Notes under the pieces: model-generated | Told to the model about the DNA's origin: nothing | The model's database searches: none | What the model saw: only the letters and a program-made list of their open reading frames with translations | Shown: positions 1-5,662 of the stretch, piece by piece | How the letters are laid out: each line of letters opens with the position of its first letter | Position numbering within the stretch: the stretch's first letter is position 1 | Translations under genes and position numbers: made by a program | Source of the DNA: Rubrobacteraceae bacterium | Lineage (GTDB): Bacteria; Actinomycetota; Rubrobacteria; Rubrobacterales; Rubrobacteraceae | Reading direction: 5' to 3' | Length of the DNA stretch: 7,524 bases | Assembly (NCBI GenBank): GCA_029240775.1 | Contig: JARDZQ010000073.1 | Span: forward strand, 1 to 7,524

Positions 1-2
1 CG

Positions 3-488
3 GCCGAGTTCGAGGGCCTGACCGAGGCGGAGCTACAGTACCTGCAGTTCCTGCAAGGCTTCGTCGAAAGGGCGATCCACGACAAGGCACAGGCCGCCCA
101 GCCGCAGATCATCGCCCACGCGCTGGCCGACTCGCCCGCTGGCCAGCTCGCCTGGAGTGGCCAGCTGTTCGGGCCACCCGGACAGGCTCTCAGCGCCGAC
201 CAGATCCTCACCAACGTGTCGATCTACTGGTTGACCAATACAGCCGCATCGGCGGCCCGCTTCTACTACGAGAACGCCAAGGTGGAGAACCCCACTGAGC
301 CAACCACGATCCCCGTCGGCCTGGCGAGCTTTGCGTTCGACTTCCGACCGATCCGCAGGTTCGCAGAACGCGATCACAAGAACATCGTTTCCTGGAGCGA
401 GTTCGACCGCGGCAGCCACTGGGCCGCCCACGACGCCCCCGACCTCCTCACCGGCGACATCCGCCAGTTCTTCCGCAGGTTCCGCTAG
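3..488 (+). CDS. Epoxide hydrolase (EHN/alpha-beta hydrolase type), C-terminal part, 5' end outside window
   Basis: Only the last 161 codons are visible; the frame is open from position 3 to the TAG at 486-488. It is the C-terminal half of an alpha/beta-hydrolase epoxide hydrolase of the class that opens epoxides to diols through an Asp nucleophile. From the shared LTNV (visible residues 69-72) to the end, a hand alignment gives about 54 identities in roughly 91 positions with the complete hydrolase downstream, so the two are tandem paralogues. Visible residue H139 (in RGSHW) matches the catalytic His, D113 the charge-relay acid, and Y88/Y89 the second lid Tyr. The first lid Tyr (Y249 of the downstream copy, 390-residue numbering) aligns without gaps to H26, codon CAC at 78-80, which could impair epoxide activation. 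The nucleophile and oxyanion region lie outside the window. Family confident; activity and substrate uncertain. Confidence 0.88.
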   Translation, partial: AEFEGLTEAELQYLQFLQGFVERAIHDKAQAAQPQIIAHALADSPAGQLAWSGQLFGPPGQALSADQILTNVSIYWLTNTAASAARFYYENAKVENPTEPTTIPVGLASFAFDFRPIRRFAERDHKNIVSWSEFDRGSHWAAHDAPDLLTGDIRQFFRRFR

Positions 489-495
489 CAGCCAT

Positions 496-499
496 GGAG
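496..499 (+). promoter_or_regulatory. Ribosome binding site GGAG deciding the GTG start at 506
   Basis: GGAG lies 6 nt before GTG 506 and overlaps the alternative ATG at 494. Nothing comparably purine-rich precedes 494, where the upstream paralogue has just ended. The site therefore favours the internal GTG as the true start of the second epoxide hydrolase. Confidence 0.5.
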
Positions 500-505
500 A
501 TTCCC

Positions 506-1666
506 GTGACCAATCAGGCTCAGATCCGGCCTTTCCGGATCGACATCCCGCAGGCCGACCTCGATGACCTGCGCGACCGTCTTGCCCGCACCCGGTGGCC
601 GAGCGAGACACCCGGCGTCGGCTGGAGCCGGGGAGTTCCGGTCGGCTACCTCAAGGAGCTGGCCGAGCACTGGCGGACCGGCTACGACTGGCGCGAGCAC
701 GAGGCCGAGCTCAACGAGTTCCCTCAGTTCACGACCGAGGTCGACGGGCAGAACATCCACTTCCTGCACGTGAGGTCACCCGAGCCGGACGCCTTCCCGC
801 TGGTCCTCAGCCATGGCTGGCCGGGCTCGGTGGTCGAGTTCCTCGACGTGATCGGGCCGCTGAGCGACCCGAACGCGCACGGCGGTGACCCTGCGGATGC
901 CTTTCATTTGGTGATCCCCTCGTTGCCAGGCTTCGGGTTCTCCGAACCTACCAGGGAGCCTGGCTGGGACAGCAAACGGATGGCCAGGGCGTTCGCGGAG
1001 CTGATGAGCCGGCTGGGGTACGAACGGTACGGCGCGCAGGGCGGCGACTTCGGAGCGTTCATCTCGCCCGACCTCGGCCGGGTCGACCCCGGCCACGTCG
1101 CTGGTGTGCACGTGAATGCAGCCACCGTGGGCTTCATCCCGTTCGGCGGCGTCGATGAGGCCACGCTCGCCGAGTTCACCGACGCCGAGAAGACTCGCTT
1201 CGAGCGGATGAGCAGGTTCCTCTCCGAGGGTAACGCCTACTCCCAGATCCAGGGCACCCGCCCGCAGACGCTCGCCTATGGGCTCACCGACTCACCGGCC
1301 GGCCAGCTCGCCTGGATCGTGGAGAAGTTCAAGGAGTGGACCCACCCGTCGGCCGAGCTGCCGGAGATGGCAATAGACCGGGACCGAATGCTCACCAACG
1401 TGATGCTCTATTGGCTGACCGCAGCCGGAGCGTCGTCGGCCCAGCTGTACTACGAGAGCGTGCACTCAAGCAACTGGCCGACGCCTTCGGCGGTGCCGAC
1501 CGGGGTCGCGGTCTTCGCCGAGGACATCCCGATCCGGCGCTTCGCGGAGCAGGGCAACAACATCGTGCACTGGAGCGAGTTCGACCGCGGCGGCCACTTC
1601 GCCGCGATGGAGGCACCCGATCTCCTCGTCGGCGACGTCCGCGAGTTCTTCCGCGGCGTCCGCTGA
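506..1666 (+). CDS. Epoxide hydrolase with EHN N-terminal domain, complete
   Basis: Cytoplasmic alpha/beta-hydrolase epoxide hydrolase, converting an epoxide plus water to a vicinal diol; no signal peptide is seen. Using 390-residue numbering (ATG at 494), the EHN domain spans about 12-120, starting with IRPFRIDIP. The oxyanion motif HGWPGS is at 107-112, the nucleophile is D185 in GGDFG, the lid Tyr residues are Y249 and Y319/Y320, the relay acid is D344, and the base is H368 in RGGHF. The set is complete, so activity is expected, and the length is normal for the family. Start: ATG 494 has no good ribosome binding site. GTG 506 has GGAG at 496-499 with 6-nt spacing and gives an N-terminus (MTNQ) that leads straight into the domain, so 506 is preferred (386 aa). 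It follows its paralogue by 5-17 nt, and its TGA overlaps the next ATG by one base. Substrate unknown. Confidence 0.93.
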   Translation: MTNQAQIRPFRIDIPQADLDDLRDRLARTRWPSETPGVGWSRGVPVGYLKELAEHWRTGYDWREHEAELNEFPQFTTEVDGQNIHFLHVRSPEPDAFPLVLSHGWPGSVVEFLDVIGPLSDPNAHGGDPADAFHLVIPSLPGFGFSEPTREPGWDSKRMARAFAELMSRLGYERYGAQGGDFGAFISPDLGRVDPGHVAGVHVNAATVGFIPFGGVDEATLAEFTDAEKTRFERMSRFLSEGNAYSQIQGTRPQTLAYGLTDSPAGQLAWIVEKFKEWTHPSAELPEMAIDRDRMLTNVMLYWLTAAGASSAQLYYESVHSSNWPTPSAVPTGVAVFAEDIPIRRFAEQGNNIVHWSEFDRGGHFAAMEAPDLLVGDVREFFRGVR

Positions 1667-2796
1667 TGGCCCGAGTAGGAAGCGGTCCTGGTGACGTACT
1701 GAGCCGCCGGGCGCTCAACCGGGCCACCCTGGAGCGACAGCTGCTTCTGCGCCGGGCGAAGCTCTCCGCCCTGGACGCTATCGAGCATCTGGTCGGCATG
1801 CAGGCCCAGTCGCCGCTTGCGCCCTACGTCGGTCTCTGGACGCGGTTGGAAGGTTTCCGGCCCGACGAGCTGATCCGGCTCATGAACGACCGCGAGGTGG
1901 TGCGCATCGCGCTCATGCGCAACACGGTCCACCTGGTGACCGCACGGGATTGCCTGATGCTACGCCCGCTAACGCAGGTCATATTCGACCGCGACCTGCG
2001 CGTCAATAACAGCTTCGCTCCTAGGCTCCGGGACGTGGACATCGACGCTCTCACCGCGGCCGGACGTGCTCTGGTCGAAGAACGGCCGCGCACCAACCCG
2101 GAGCTAGGCGCGCTGCTCCAGAAGCAGTGGCCCGACTGCGACGCGGCTTCGCTCGCCTTTGCGATCCGCAGCCAGGTGCCGCTCGTGCAGGTACCGCCGC
2201 GCGGCATCTGGGGGAAGGGCGGACAGGTCACCTGTACCTCGGCCGAGGCGTGGCTCGGCCGCTCGCTCGACGCCGATCCCTCGCCGGACGAGATGGTCAT
2301 GCGGTACCTGGCGGCGTTCGGTCCGGCAACCGTCAAGGACGTTCAGCAATGGTGCGGGCTAACCCGGCTGCGCGACGTCGTCGAGCGGCTGCGACCGCGT
2401 CTGGCAACCTTCCGCGACGAGGCTGGCAACGAGCTCTTTGATCTTCCAGATGCGCCATGGCCGGATCCGGATACGCCGGCGTCCGTGCGCTTCCTGCCCG
2501 AGTACGACAACCTGTTCGTCTCCCACGCCGATCGAAGCCGGGTCATCAGCGAGACGGATCTCAAGACGCTGCGTGCCACAGAGCGCCTCGTCCGCGGCTC
2601 CGTGCTGGTCGACGGCTTCTTCCGCTGCCTCTGGCAGATCAGGCGTCAGCGAGGAGTCGCGACTCTCCACATCGAGGCGTACGGGCCACTATCAGACCAC
2701 GACCGCCATGCTGTGGCCGAGGAGGGAGCGAACCTGCTTGCGTTCGCCGCATCCCGCGCGAAGGCCCGCGAGATCCAGTTCACCGTGCGGGAGTGA
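1666..2796 (+). CDS. Winged-helix HTH_42 (AlkZ-like, DUF1006) protein, possible DNA glycosylase
   Basis: A 376-residue protein starting at the ATG of a TGATG overlap with the epoxide hydrolase. The frame is open further upstream (to about 1336), but that part lies over the hydrolase gene and no purine-rich site is seen, so translational coupling is the likely start mode. The N-terminal pattern (LSRRALNRA at 12-20, then HLVGMQAQSP at 41-50) is typical of the HTH_42/DUF1006 superfamily, which includes the alkylation-specific DNA glycosylases AlkZ and YcaQ/AlkX. Q46-A47-Q48 (codons 1801-1809) matches the QxQ motif known to be catalytic in AlkZ. Tandem winged-helix modules should follow, through the segment around FLPEYDNLFVSH. 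The length fits the family. Many members are annotated only as winged-helix DNA-binding proteins, so base excision is inferred. A transcription-regulator role is the main alternative. Confidence 0.85.
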   Translation: MARVGSGPGDVLSRRALNRATLERQLLLRRAKLSALDAIEHLVGMQAQSPLAPYVGLWTRLEGFRPDELIRLMNDREVVRIALMRNTVHLVTARDCLMLRPLTQVIFDRDLRVNNSFAPRLRDVDIDALTAAGRALVEERPRTNPELGALLQKQWPDCDAASLAFAIRSQVPLVQVPPRGIWGKGGQVTCTSAEAWLGRSLDADPSPDEMVMRYLAAFGPATVKDVQQWCGLTRLRDVVERLRPRLATFRDEAGNELFDLPDAPWPDPDTPASVRFLPEYDNLFVSHADRSRVISETDLKTLRATERLVRGSVLVDGFFRCLWQIRRQRGVATLHIEAYGPLSDHDRHAVAEEGANLLAFAASRAKAREIQFTVRE

Positions 2797-2811
2797 CCTG
2801 TGTTGGACGAT

Positions 2812-2837
2812 CTTTGCGAATGTAGGAGATTCGAAAG
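2812..2837 (+). terminator. Hairpin after the epoxide hydrolase operon, candidate terminator
   Basis: Bases 2812-2821 (CTTTGCGAAT) and 2829-2837 (ATTCGAAAG) form a 9-bp stem with one bulged G (2816) and a 7-nt loop. It begins 16 nt after the stop of the winged-helix gene. No T-tract follows, so intrinsic termination would be weak. It could instead be an operator dyad or an mRNA 3'-end stabiliser. The structure is directly visible; the role is inferred. Confidence 0.4.
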
Positions 2838-2880
2838 GTCACCGGTATCCACCACCCGACGCGCGTTTGCTTCGAGCCAC

Positions 2881-2909
2881 TCGTTTCCGGGGGCGCTTTG
2901 AGGTAAGAT
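2881..2909 (+). promoter_or_regulatory. Weak candidate promoter for the kinase and racemase genes
   Basis: TAAGAT at 2904-2909 resembles a sigma-70 -10 element. Seventeen bases upstream is TCGTTT (2881-2886), a poor -35. A transcription start near 2916 would serve the kinase gene and probably the racemase homologue. This reading excludes use of the mini-ORF starting at 2908, because transcription would begin downstream of its ATG. Confidence 0.22.
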
Positions 2910-2937
2910 GGTCTTCTCCCTGTGGTCGGGGCAATAG
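2908..2937 (+). CDS. Possible 9-codon leader peptide
   Basis: ATG 2908 is preceded by GAGG (2900-2903) at 4-nt spacing and opens a short frame encoding MVFSLWSGQ, ending with TAG 2935-2937. It ends 12 nt before the ATA that may start the kinase. No run of one amino acid suggests classical attenuation. It may be chance, and it competes with the reading of TAAGAT as a -10 element. Confidence 0.15.
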   Translation: MVFSLWSGQ

Positions 2938-3006
2938 AACGAGGTCGGCATAAGCGAACAGGCGTTAAGGGAAGACGTAGATCACGCACGGCTAGCCGAA
3001 TCGGCC

Positions 3007-4005
3007 GTGCGCGAGGGCGAGCTGCACTTCCGCCGCCTGCTCGAGAAGCTGCCCGCGGGGGCTTACACCTGCGACCGGGACGGTTTGATCACCTACTTCA
3101 ACCAGCACGCGGTGGAGGTGTGGGGACGCGAACCGAAGCTGAACGATCCCGTGGACCGCTATTGCGGCTCGTTCAAGCTCTTCTCGACCGATGGAGCGGC
3201 GATAACCCACGACCGGTGCTGGATGGCACGGGCTCTCGAGACGAACAGAGGGTACAACAGGCGCGAGATCGTCATCGAGCGCCCGGACGGAGAGCGGATC
3301 ACCGCGCTCGCCCACGCCAACCCGATACACGACGAGTCCGGCAACCTTCTCGGCGCGGTCAACGTCCTCGTGGACATCACCGACCGCAAGCGAGCCGAGG
3401 AGGCTCTGCATGAGATAAGGGAGGCCGAGCGGCGCCGCATAGCCCGCGACCTCCACGACGTGGTGCTCCAGGACCTCTCGGCCACCTTGCAGTCCCTGCA
3501 GGCGGCGCAGGTGGAGTCTGAGGGAGTCGGGCTGGACCAGGAGGTGGAGACCCTGAGGAACGCGGTCCAGGGCCTGCGAAACGCCGTCTACGACCTGTAC
3601 GCGGAGGACACTCAGTCGCTCTCGCGGACCGTGGAGTCCCTGCTGGAGCTCAACCGCCAGCTCGCCCCGGGCTGCGAGATGACCCTGAGCGTTGACCATG
3701 GTTTCCCCTCGGAGCTACCGGATACGGTCAGGCCGGAGCTCGCGCGTATCGTCCAAGAGGCGCTGGCCAACGTCCGGCGCCACTCCGGGGCTCATCGCGT
3801 CGAGGTGACCCTGGAGTCGGACGAAGACGAGATCCGGGCACTCATCACCGACGACGGCAGAGGGTTCGAGCCGGACAGGGCCCGGCCGGGCGTGGGGCTC
3901 ACCTCGATGGAGGAGCGAGCCGCCCTCATCGGTGGCGATCTGGAGATCCGTTCGGAGCTTGGCGTGGGTACGCAGGTGCGCTTTTGCCTGTGGCGAGACT
4001 TCTGA
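3007..4005 (+). CDS. PAS-domain sensor histidine kinase, NarL-type (HisKA_3/HATPase_c)
   Basis: Sensor kinase that should autophosphorylate on His and pass the phosphate to a NarL/FixJ-type regulator; no regulator gene is in the window. Numbered from GTG 3007 (332 aa), residues 7-128 form a PAS/PAC domain ending in DITDRKRAEEAL. The HisKA_3 segment is 135-200, with phospho-acceptor H150 in ARDLHD (codon 3454-3456). The HATPase domain has the N box at 251-261 with N255, DDGRGF at 282-287 and GVGL at 295-298. No membrane segment is seen, so it is probably a soluble sensor of a cytoplasmic signal or cofactor. GTG 3007 is the first standard start after the in-frame TAG at 2935-2937, but it has no good ribosome binding site. 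The frame continues 19 plausible codons upstream to an ATA at 2950 (about 351 aa). The family is certain; the start is doubtful. Confidence 0.92.
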   Translation: MREGELHFRRLLEKLPAGAYTCDRDGLITYFNQHAVEVWGREPKLNDPVDRYCGSFKLFSTDGAAITHDRCWMARALETNRGYNRREIVIERPDGERITALAHANPIHDESGNLLGAVNVLVDITDRKRAEEALHEIREAERRRIARDLHDVVLQDLSATLQSLQAAQVESEGVGLDQEVETLRNAVQGLRNAVYDLYAEDTQSLSRTVESLLELNRQLAPGCEMTLSVDHGFPSELPDTVRPELARIVQEALANVRRHSGAHRVEVTLESDEDEIRALITDDGRGFEPDRARPGVGLTSMEERAALIGGDLEIRSELGVGTQVRFCLWRDF

Positions 4006-4040
4006 GGCGCTACCGGACCTAGGTTATCTCTCAAATAGGA

Positions 4041-4046
4041 AAGAGG
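4041..4046 (+). promoter_or_regulatory. Ribosome binding site for the racemase homologue
   Basis: AAGAGG at 4041-4046 is 5 nt before ATG 4052. It fixes that ATG as the start, although the frame is open upstream into the kinase gene (ATG at 3932). Just before it is the 8-bp palindrome ACCTAGGT (4017-4024), of unknown meaning. Confidence 0.7.
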
Positions 4047-4051
4047 CAGCG

Positions 4052-5143
4052 ATGCTTCCTACTACCAGGCTAACCGTCAGCGGTCTGCTGGCGCGGGCGG
4101 TGGACGTGCCGGTGGAGCCCCCGCTGGAGACCGCGAGCGCGGAGATCCGCTCTGCCCCGCTGGTGCTCGTGGATCTCGCAACGGAGGAAGGGGTGACGGG
4201 CCACAGCTACGCCTTTTGCGTCACGCCGCTCGCGCTGGCGCCGATGGCGCGCCTGGTCTCGAACCTCGGGCCCCCCATCGAGGGCGACGCTGTAGCCCCG
4301 CTTTCTATCGAGGAGAAGCTCCACAACAGGTTCCGACTGCTCGGGCCGCAGGGCCTGACGGGCATGGCGATGGCGGCCGTAGACGTTGCCGCCTGGGACG
4401 CGCTGGCGAAGGCCCACGAGTCGCCGCTGGTAGAGTTCCTCGGCGGCGAGAGGCCTCCCATCCCCGCCTACGCCAGCCTGAGGGCGATGGGCCTCGAGAG
4501 CGTGACCGAAGAGGCGCGGGAGGCTGTCGGGTCGGGCTTCGGAGCGGTGAAGGTGAGGATCGGACACCCCGACGTGCGGAGGGACATGGAGGTGGTGCGG
4601 GCCGTCCGGAACGCCATCGGAGACGGCGTGGATCTCATGGTGGACTACAACCAGGTCCTCTCCGTCCCCGAGGCTATAAGCCGGGCTCGCATCCTCGACG
4701 AGGAAGGGCTGTACTGGATCGAGGAGCCAACCCGCGCCGACGACTTCGCAGGGCACGCCCGCATCACGCGCGAGGCAAAGACTCACGTCCAGATCGGCGA
4801 GAACTGGTGGGGCCCGCACGACATGGCTAAGTGCCTCGCGGCCGGAGCCTCGGACCTCGCGATGCCCGATGTCATAAAGATCGGGGGCGTCTCGGGCTGG
4901 CTGCGCGCCGTCGCCCTGGCCGAAGCCGAAGGGATGCCGGCCTCGAGCCACCTCTACCCGGAGGTCAGCGCGCACCTCCTGGCCGCCACCCCGACCCGTG
5001 ACCGGCTGGAGCACCTGGACCTGGCCGGCCCCATCCTGAAGGAGCCGCTCAGGATAGAGAGTGGGAACGCCGTGCTCCCCACCTCACCGGGGACCGGCGT
5101 CGAGTGGGACGAGGAGGCCGTCCGACGCTACCTGGTGGACTGA
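4052..5143 (+). CDS. Mandelate racemase-like enolase-superfamily enzyme with Lys-to-Arg active-site change
   Basis: A 363-residue mandelate racemase/muconate lactonizing family enzyme. Such enzymes remove the alpha-proton of a carboxylate using a Mg-stabilised enolate. Against the Pseudomonas putida mandelate racemase sequence, recalled from memory, it aligns almost gap-free at a constant offset of 3. Metal ligands are D198, E224 and E250. The R-side dyad D273/H300 and the electrophile E320 are kept, as are K167 and N200. The S-side base Lys166 is replaced by R169 (AGG at 4556-4558). Pocket residues Tyr54 and Val26 become V57 and S29, so the substrate may be less aromatic. Conserved signatures include MVDYNQ, WIEEPT and MPDVIKIGG. 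It lies 46 nt after the kinase gene on the same strand and may share its transcript. It could be a slow racemase, an acid-sugar dehydratase or another lyase. The family is very secure; the reaction is open. Confidence 0.93.
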   Translation: MLPTTRLTVSGLLARAVDVPVEPPLETASAEIRSAPLVLVDLATEEGVTGHSYAFCVTPLALAPMARLVSNLGPPIEGDAVAPLSIEEKLHNRFRLLGPQGLTGMAMAAVDVAAWDALAKAHESPLVEFLGGERPPIPAYASLRAMGLESVTEEAREAVGSGFGAVKVRIGHPDVRRDMEVVRAVRNAIGDGVDLMVDYNQVLSVPEAISRARILDEEGLYWIEEPTRADDFAGHARITREAKTHVQIGENWWGPHDMAKCLAAGASDLAMPDVIKIGGVSGWLRAVALAEAEGMPASSHLYPEVSAHLLAATPTRDRLEHLDLAGPILKEPLRIESGNAVLPTSPGTGVEWDEEAVRRYLVD

Positions 5144-5266
5144 GCGGGCTCAAAGTACACGTCTCAGCAGTCAGCGATGTTCGCCGCAGGCAGGCAAAAC
5201 AATCTCCTCCCGCGACGAACCCCGAAACCTGATGCCTGAGAATCGCGATCCTCCGGCACGCCGCTA
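5144..5266. other. Convergent intergenic region with an imperfect dyad
   Basis: This is the gap between the 3' ends of the racemase homologue (+) and the small DUF7218-like gene (-). The only structure seen is the near-palindrome at 5238-5253, GAG-A-ATCGCGAT-C-CTC, with one mismatched pair. No GC stem followed by a T-run was found on either strand, so an intrinsic terminator is not evident. Confidence 0.4.
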
Positions 5267-5521
5267 TCAGTGGTTCCGGAGCGCGTCGATGAGTTCGCCC
5301 TTGTTCATGTTGGAGCGCCCCTCGATACCGATCTGCCTGGCGCGCTCTTGCAGGTCCTTCTTCGACCAGTCCTCGTAGCTGCCCGACTTCCCGCCGCGCC
5401 TGCCGGCCTTAGAACGGCCGGTGTTGGCGATCCTCGCCGCCTTCTCCTTGCTCTCCCCCTTCTGGCGTAGCTTCTCGTAGTGCTCGTCGTCCTTGACGCT
5501 CGGGCCGTGATCTTTGGCCAT
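5267..5521 (-). CDS. Small basic DUF7218-like protein with Rho_N/SAP-like C-terminus
   Basis: An 84-residue, strongly charged cytoplasmic protein. The N-terminal half (MAKDHGPSVKDDE, then KEKAARIAN at 25-33 and the basic segment RSKAGRRGGKSGS at 36-48) matches small proteins common in actinobacteria and annotated DUF7218. Residues 49-82 (SYEDWSKKDL to MNKGELIDAL) look like a Rho termination factor N-terminal or SAP-like helical module that may bind nucleic acid. No function is established. A GTG at 5530 would add three residues, but ATG 5521 sits 5 nt from an excellent ribosome binding site that overlaps that GTG, so 5521 is chosen. It lies 141 nt beyond the SnoaL-like gene on the same strand and may have its own promoter. 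It converges with the racemase gene. Confidence 0.85.
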   Translation of the reverse strand: MAKDHGPSVKDDEHYEKLRQKGESKEKAARIANTGRSKAGRRGGKSGSYEDWSKKDLQERARQIGIEGRSNMNKGELIDALRNH

Positions 5522-5526
5522 GGCTG

Positions 5527-5536
5527 TCACCTCCTC
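5527..5536 (-). promoter_or_regulatory. Near-perfect Shine-Dalgarno for the DUF7218-like gene
   Basis: The minus strand reads GAGGAGGTGA at 5536-5527, 5 nt before ATG 5521. It contains GGAGGTGA, fully complementary to the core of the 16S rRNA 3' tail. It is the strongest ribosome binding site in the window and implies high translation of this small protein. Confidence 0.8.
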
Positions 5537-5590
5537 ACGAGCCTTCCGCTATGACGGACCCCGACGACCTCCCGGTCGCGGGTCTGCTCT

Positions 5591-5608
5591 ACGGGAAGCG
5601 TTCCCCGT
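5591..5608. other. Hairpin between the SnoaL-like and DUF7218-like genes
   Basis: On the + strand ACGGGAA (5591-5597) pairs with TTCCCCGT (5601-5608): 7 bp, one bulged C, 3-nt loop GCG. On the minus strand it lies between the SnoaL-like stop and the DUF7218-like ribosome binding site. With no T-tract on either side it may be a weak terminator, a processing site or an operator. Confidence 0.3.
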
Positions 5609-5662
5609 GGGGCCGACACCATAAACCCCCCTGAGGAGAGACACCGTGGGCTGGGCCTTCCC

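Larger units (their letters stand above)
2797..2949. other. Intergenic region between the hydrolase operon and the histidine kinase
   Basis: This roughly 150-nt gap is visibly less GC-rich than the flanking genes. It contains the 2812-2837 hairpin, a possible -10 hexamer TAAGAT (2904-2909), a 9-codon ORF from ATG 2908 to TAG 2937 preceded by GAGG (2900-2903), and a second purine-rich site GAGGT (2941-2945) just before the kinase-coding frame. No tRNA, direct repeat or mobile-element end was recognised. Confidence 0.6.

Noticed and set aside
33..611. Long minus-strand open frame opposite the epoxide hydrolase genes
   Set aside because: The product has no recognisable domain. The frame lies over two well-supported plus-strand genes, as expected of antisense frames in GC-rich DNA.
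1336..1665. N-terminal extension of the winged-helix gene
   Set aside because: The frame is open, but it overlaps the conserved C-terminal half of the epoxide hydrolase and encodes Arg/Pro-rich sequence. ATG 1666 gives the normal family N-terminus.
2922..3413. Plus-strand Arg-rich open frame at the kinase 5' end
   Set aside because: It overlaps the PAS-coding frame, has biased Arg/Ala/Gly content and shows no domain.
2992..3699. 235-codon minus-strand open frame opposite the histidine kinase
   Set aside because: The plus-strand frame carries PAS, HisKA_3 and HATPase motifs in order. The antisense product resembles no known protein.
3932..4051. N-terminal extension of the racemase homologue
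   Set aside because: It lies mostly inside the kinase gene, and AAGAGG before ATG 4052 plus the family alignment fix the start there.
4070..5014. 314-codon minus-strand open frame opposite the racemase homologue
   Set aside because: The length is striking, but the plus-strand protein aligns end to end with mandelate racemase. The opposite frame has a low-complexity shadow composition.
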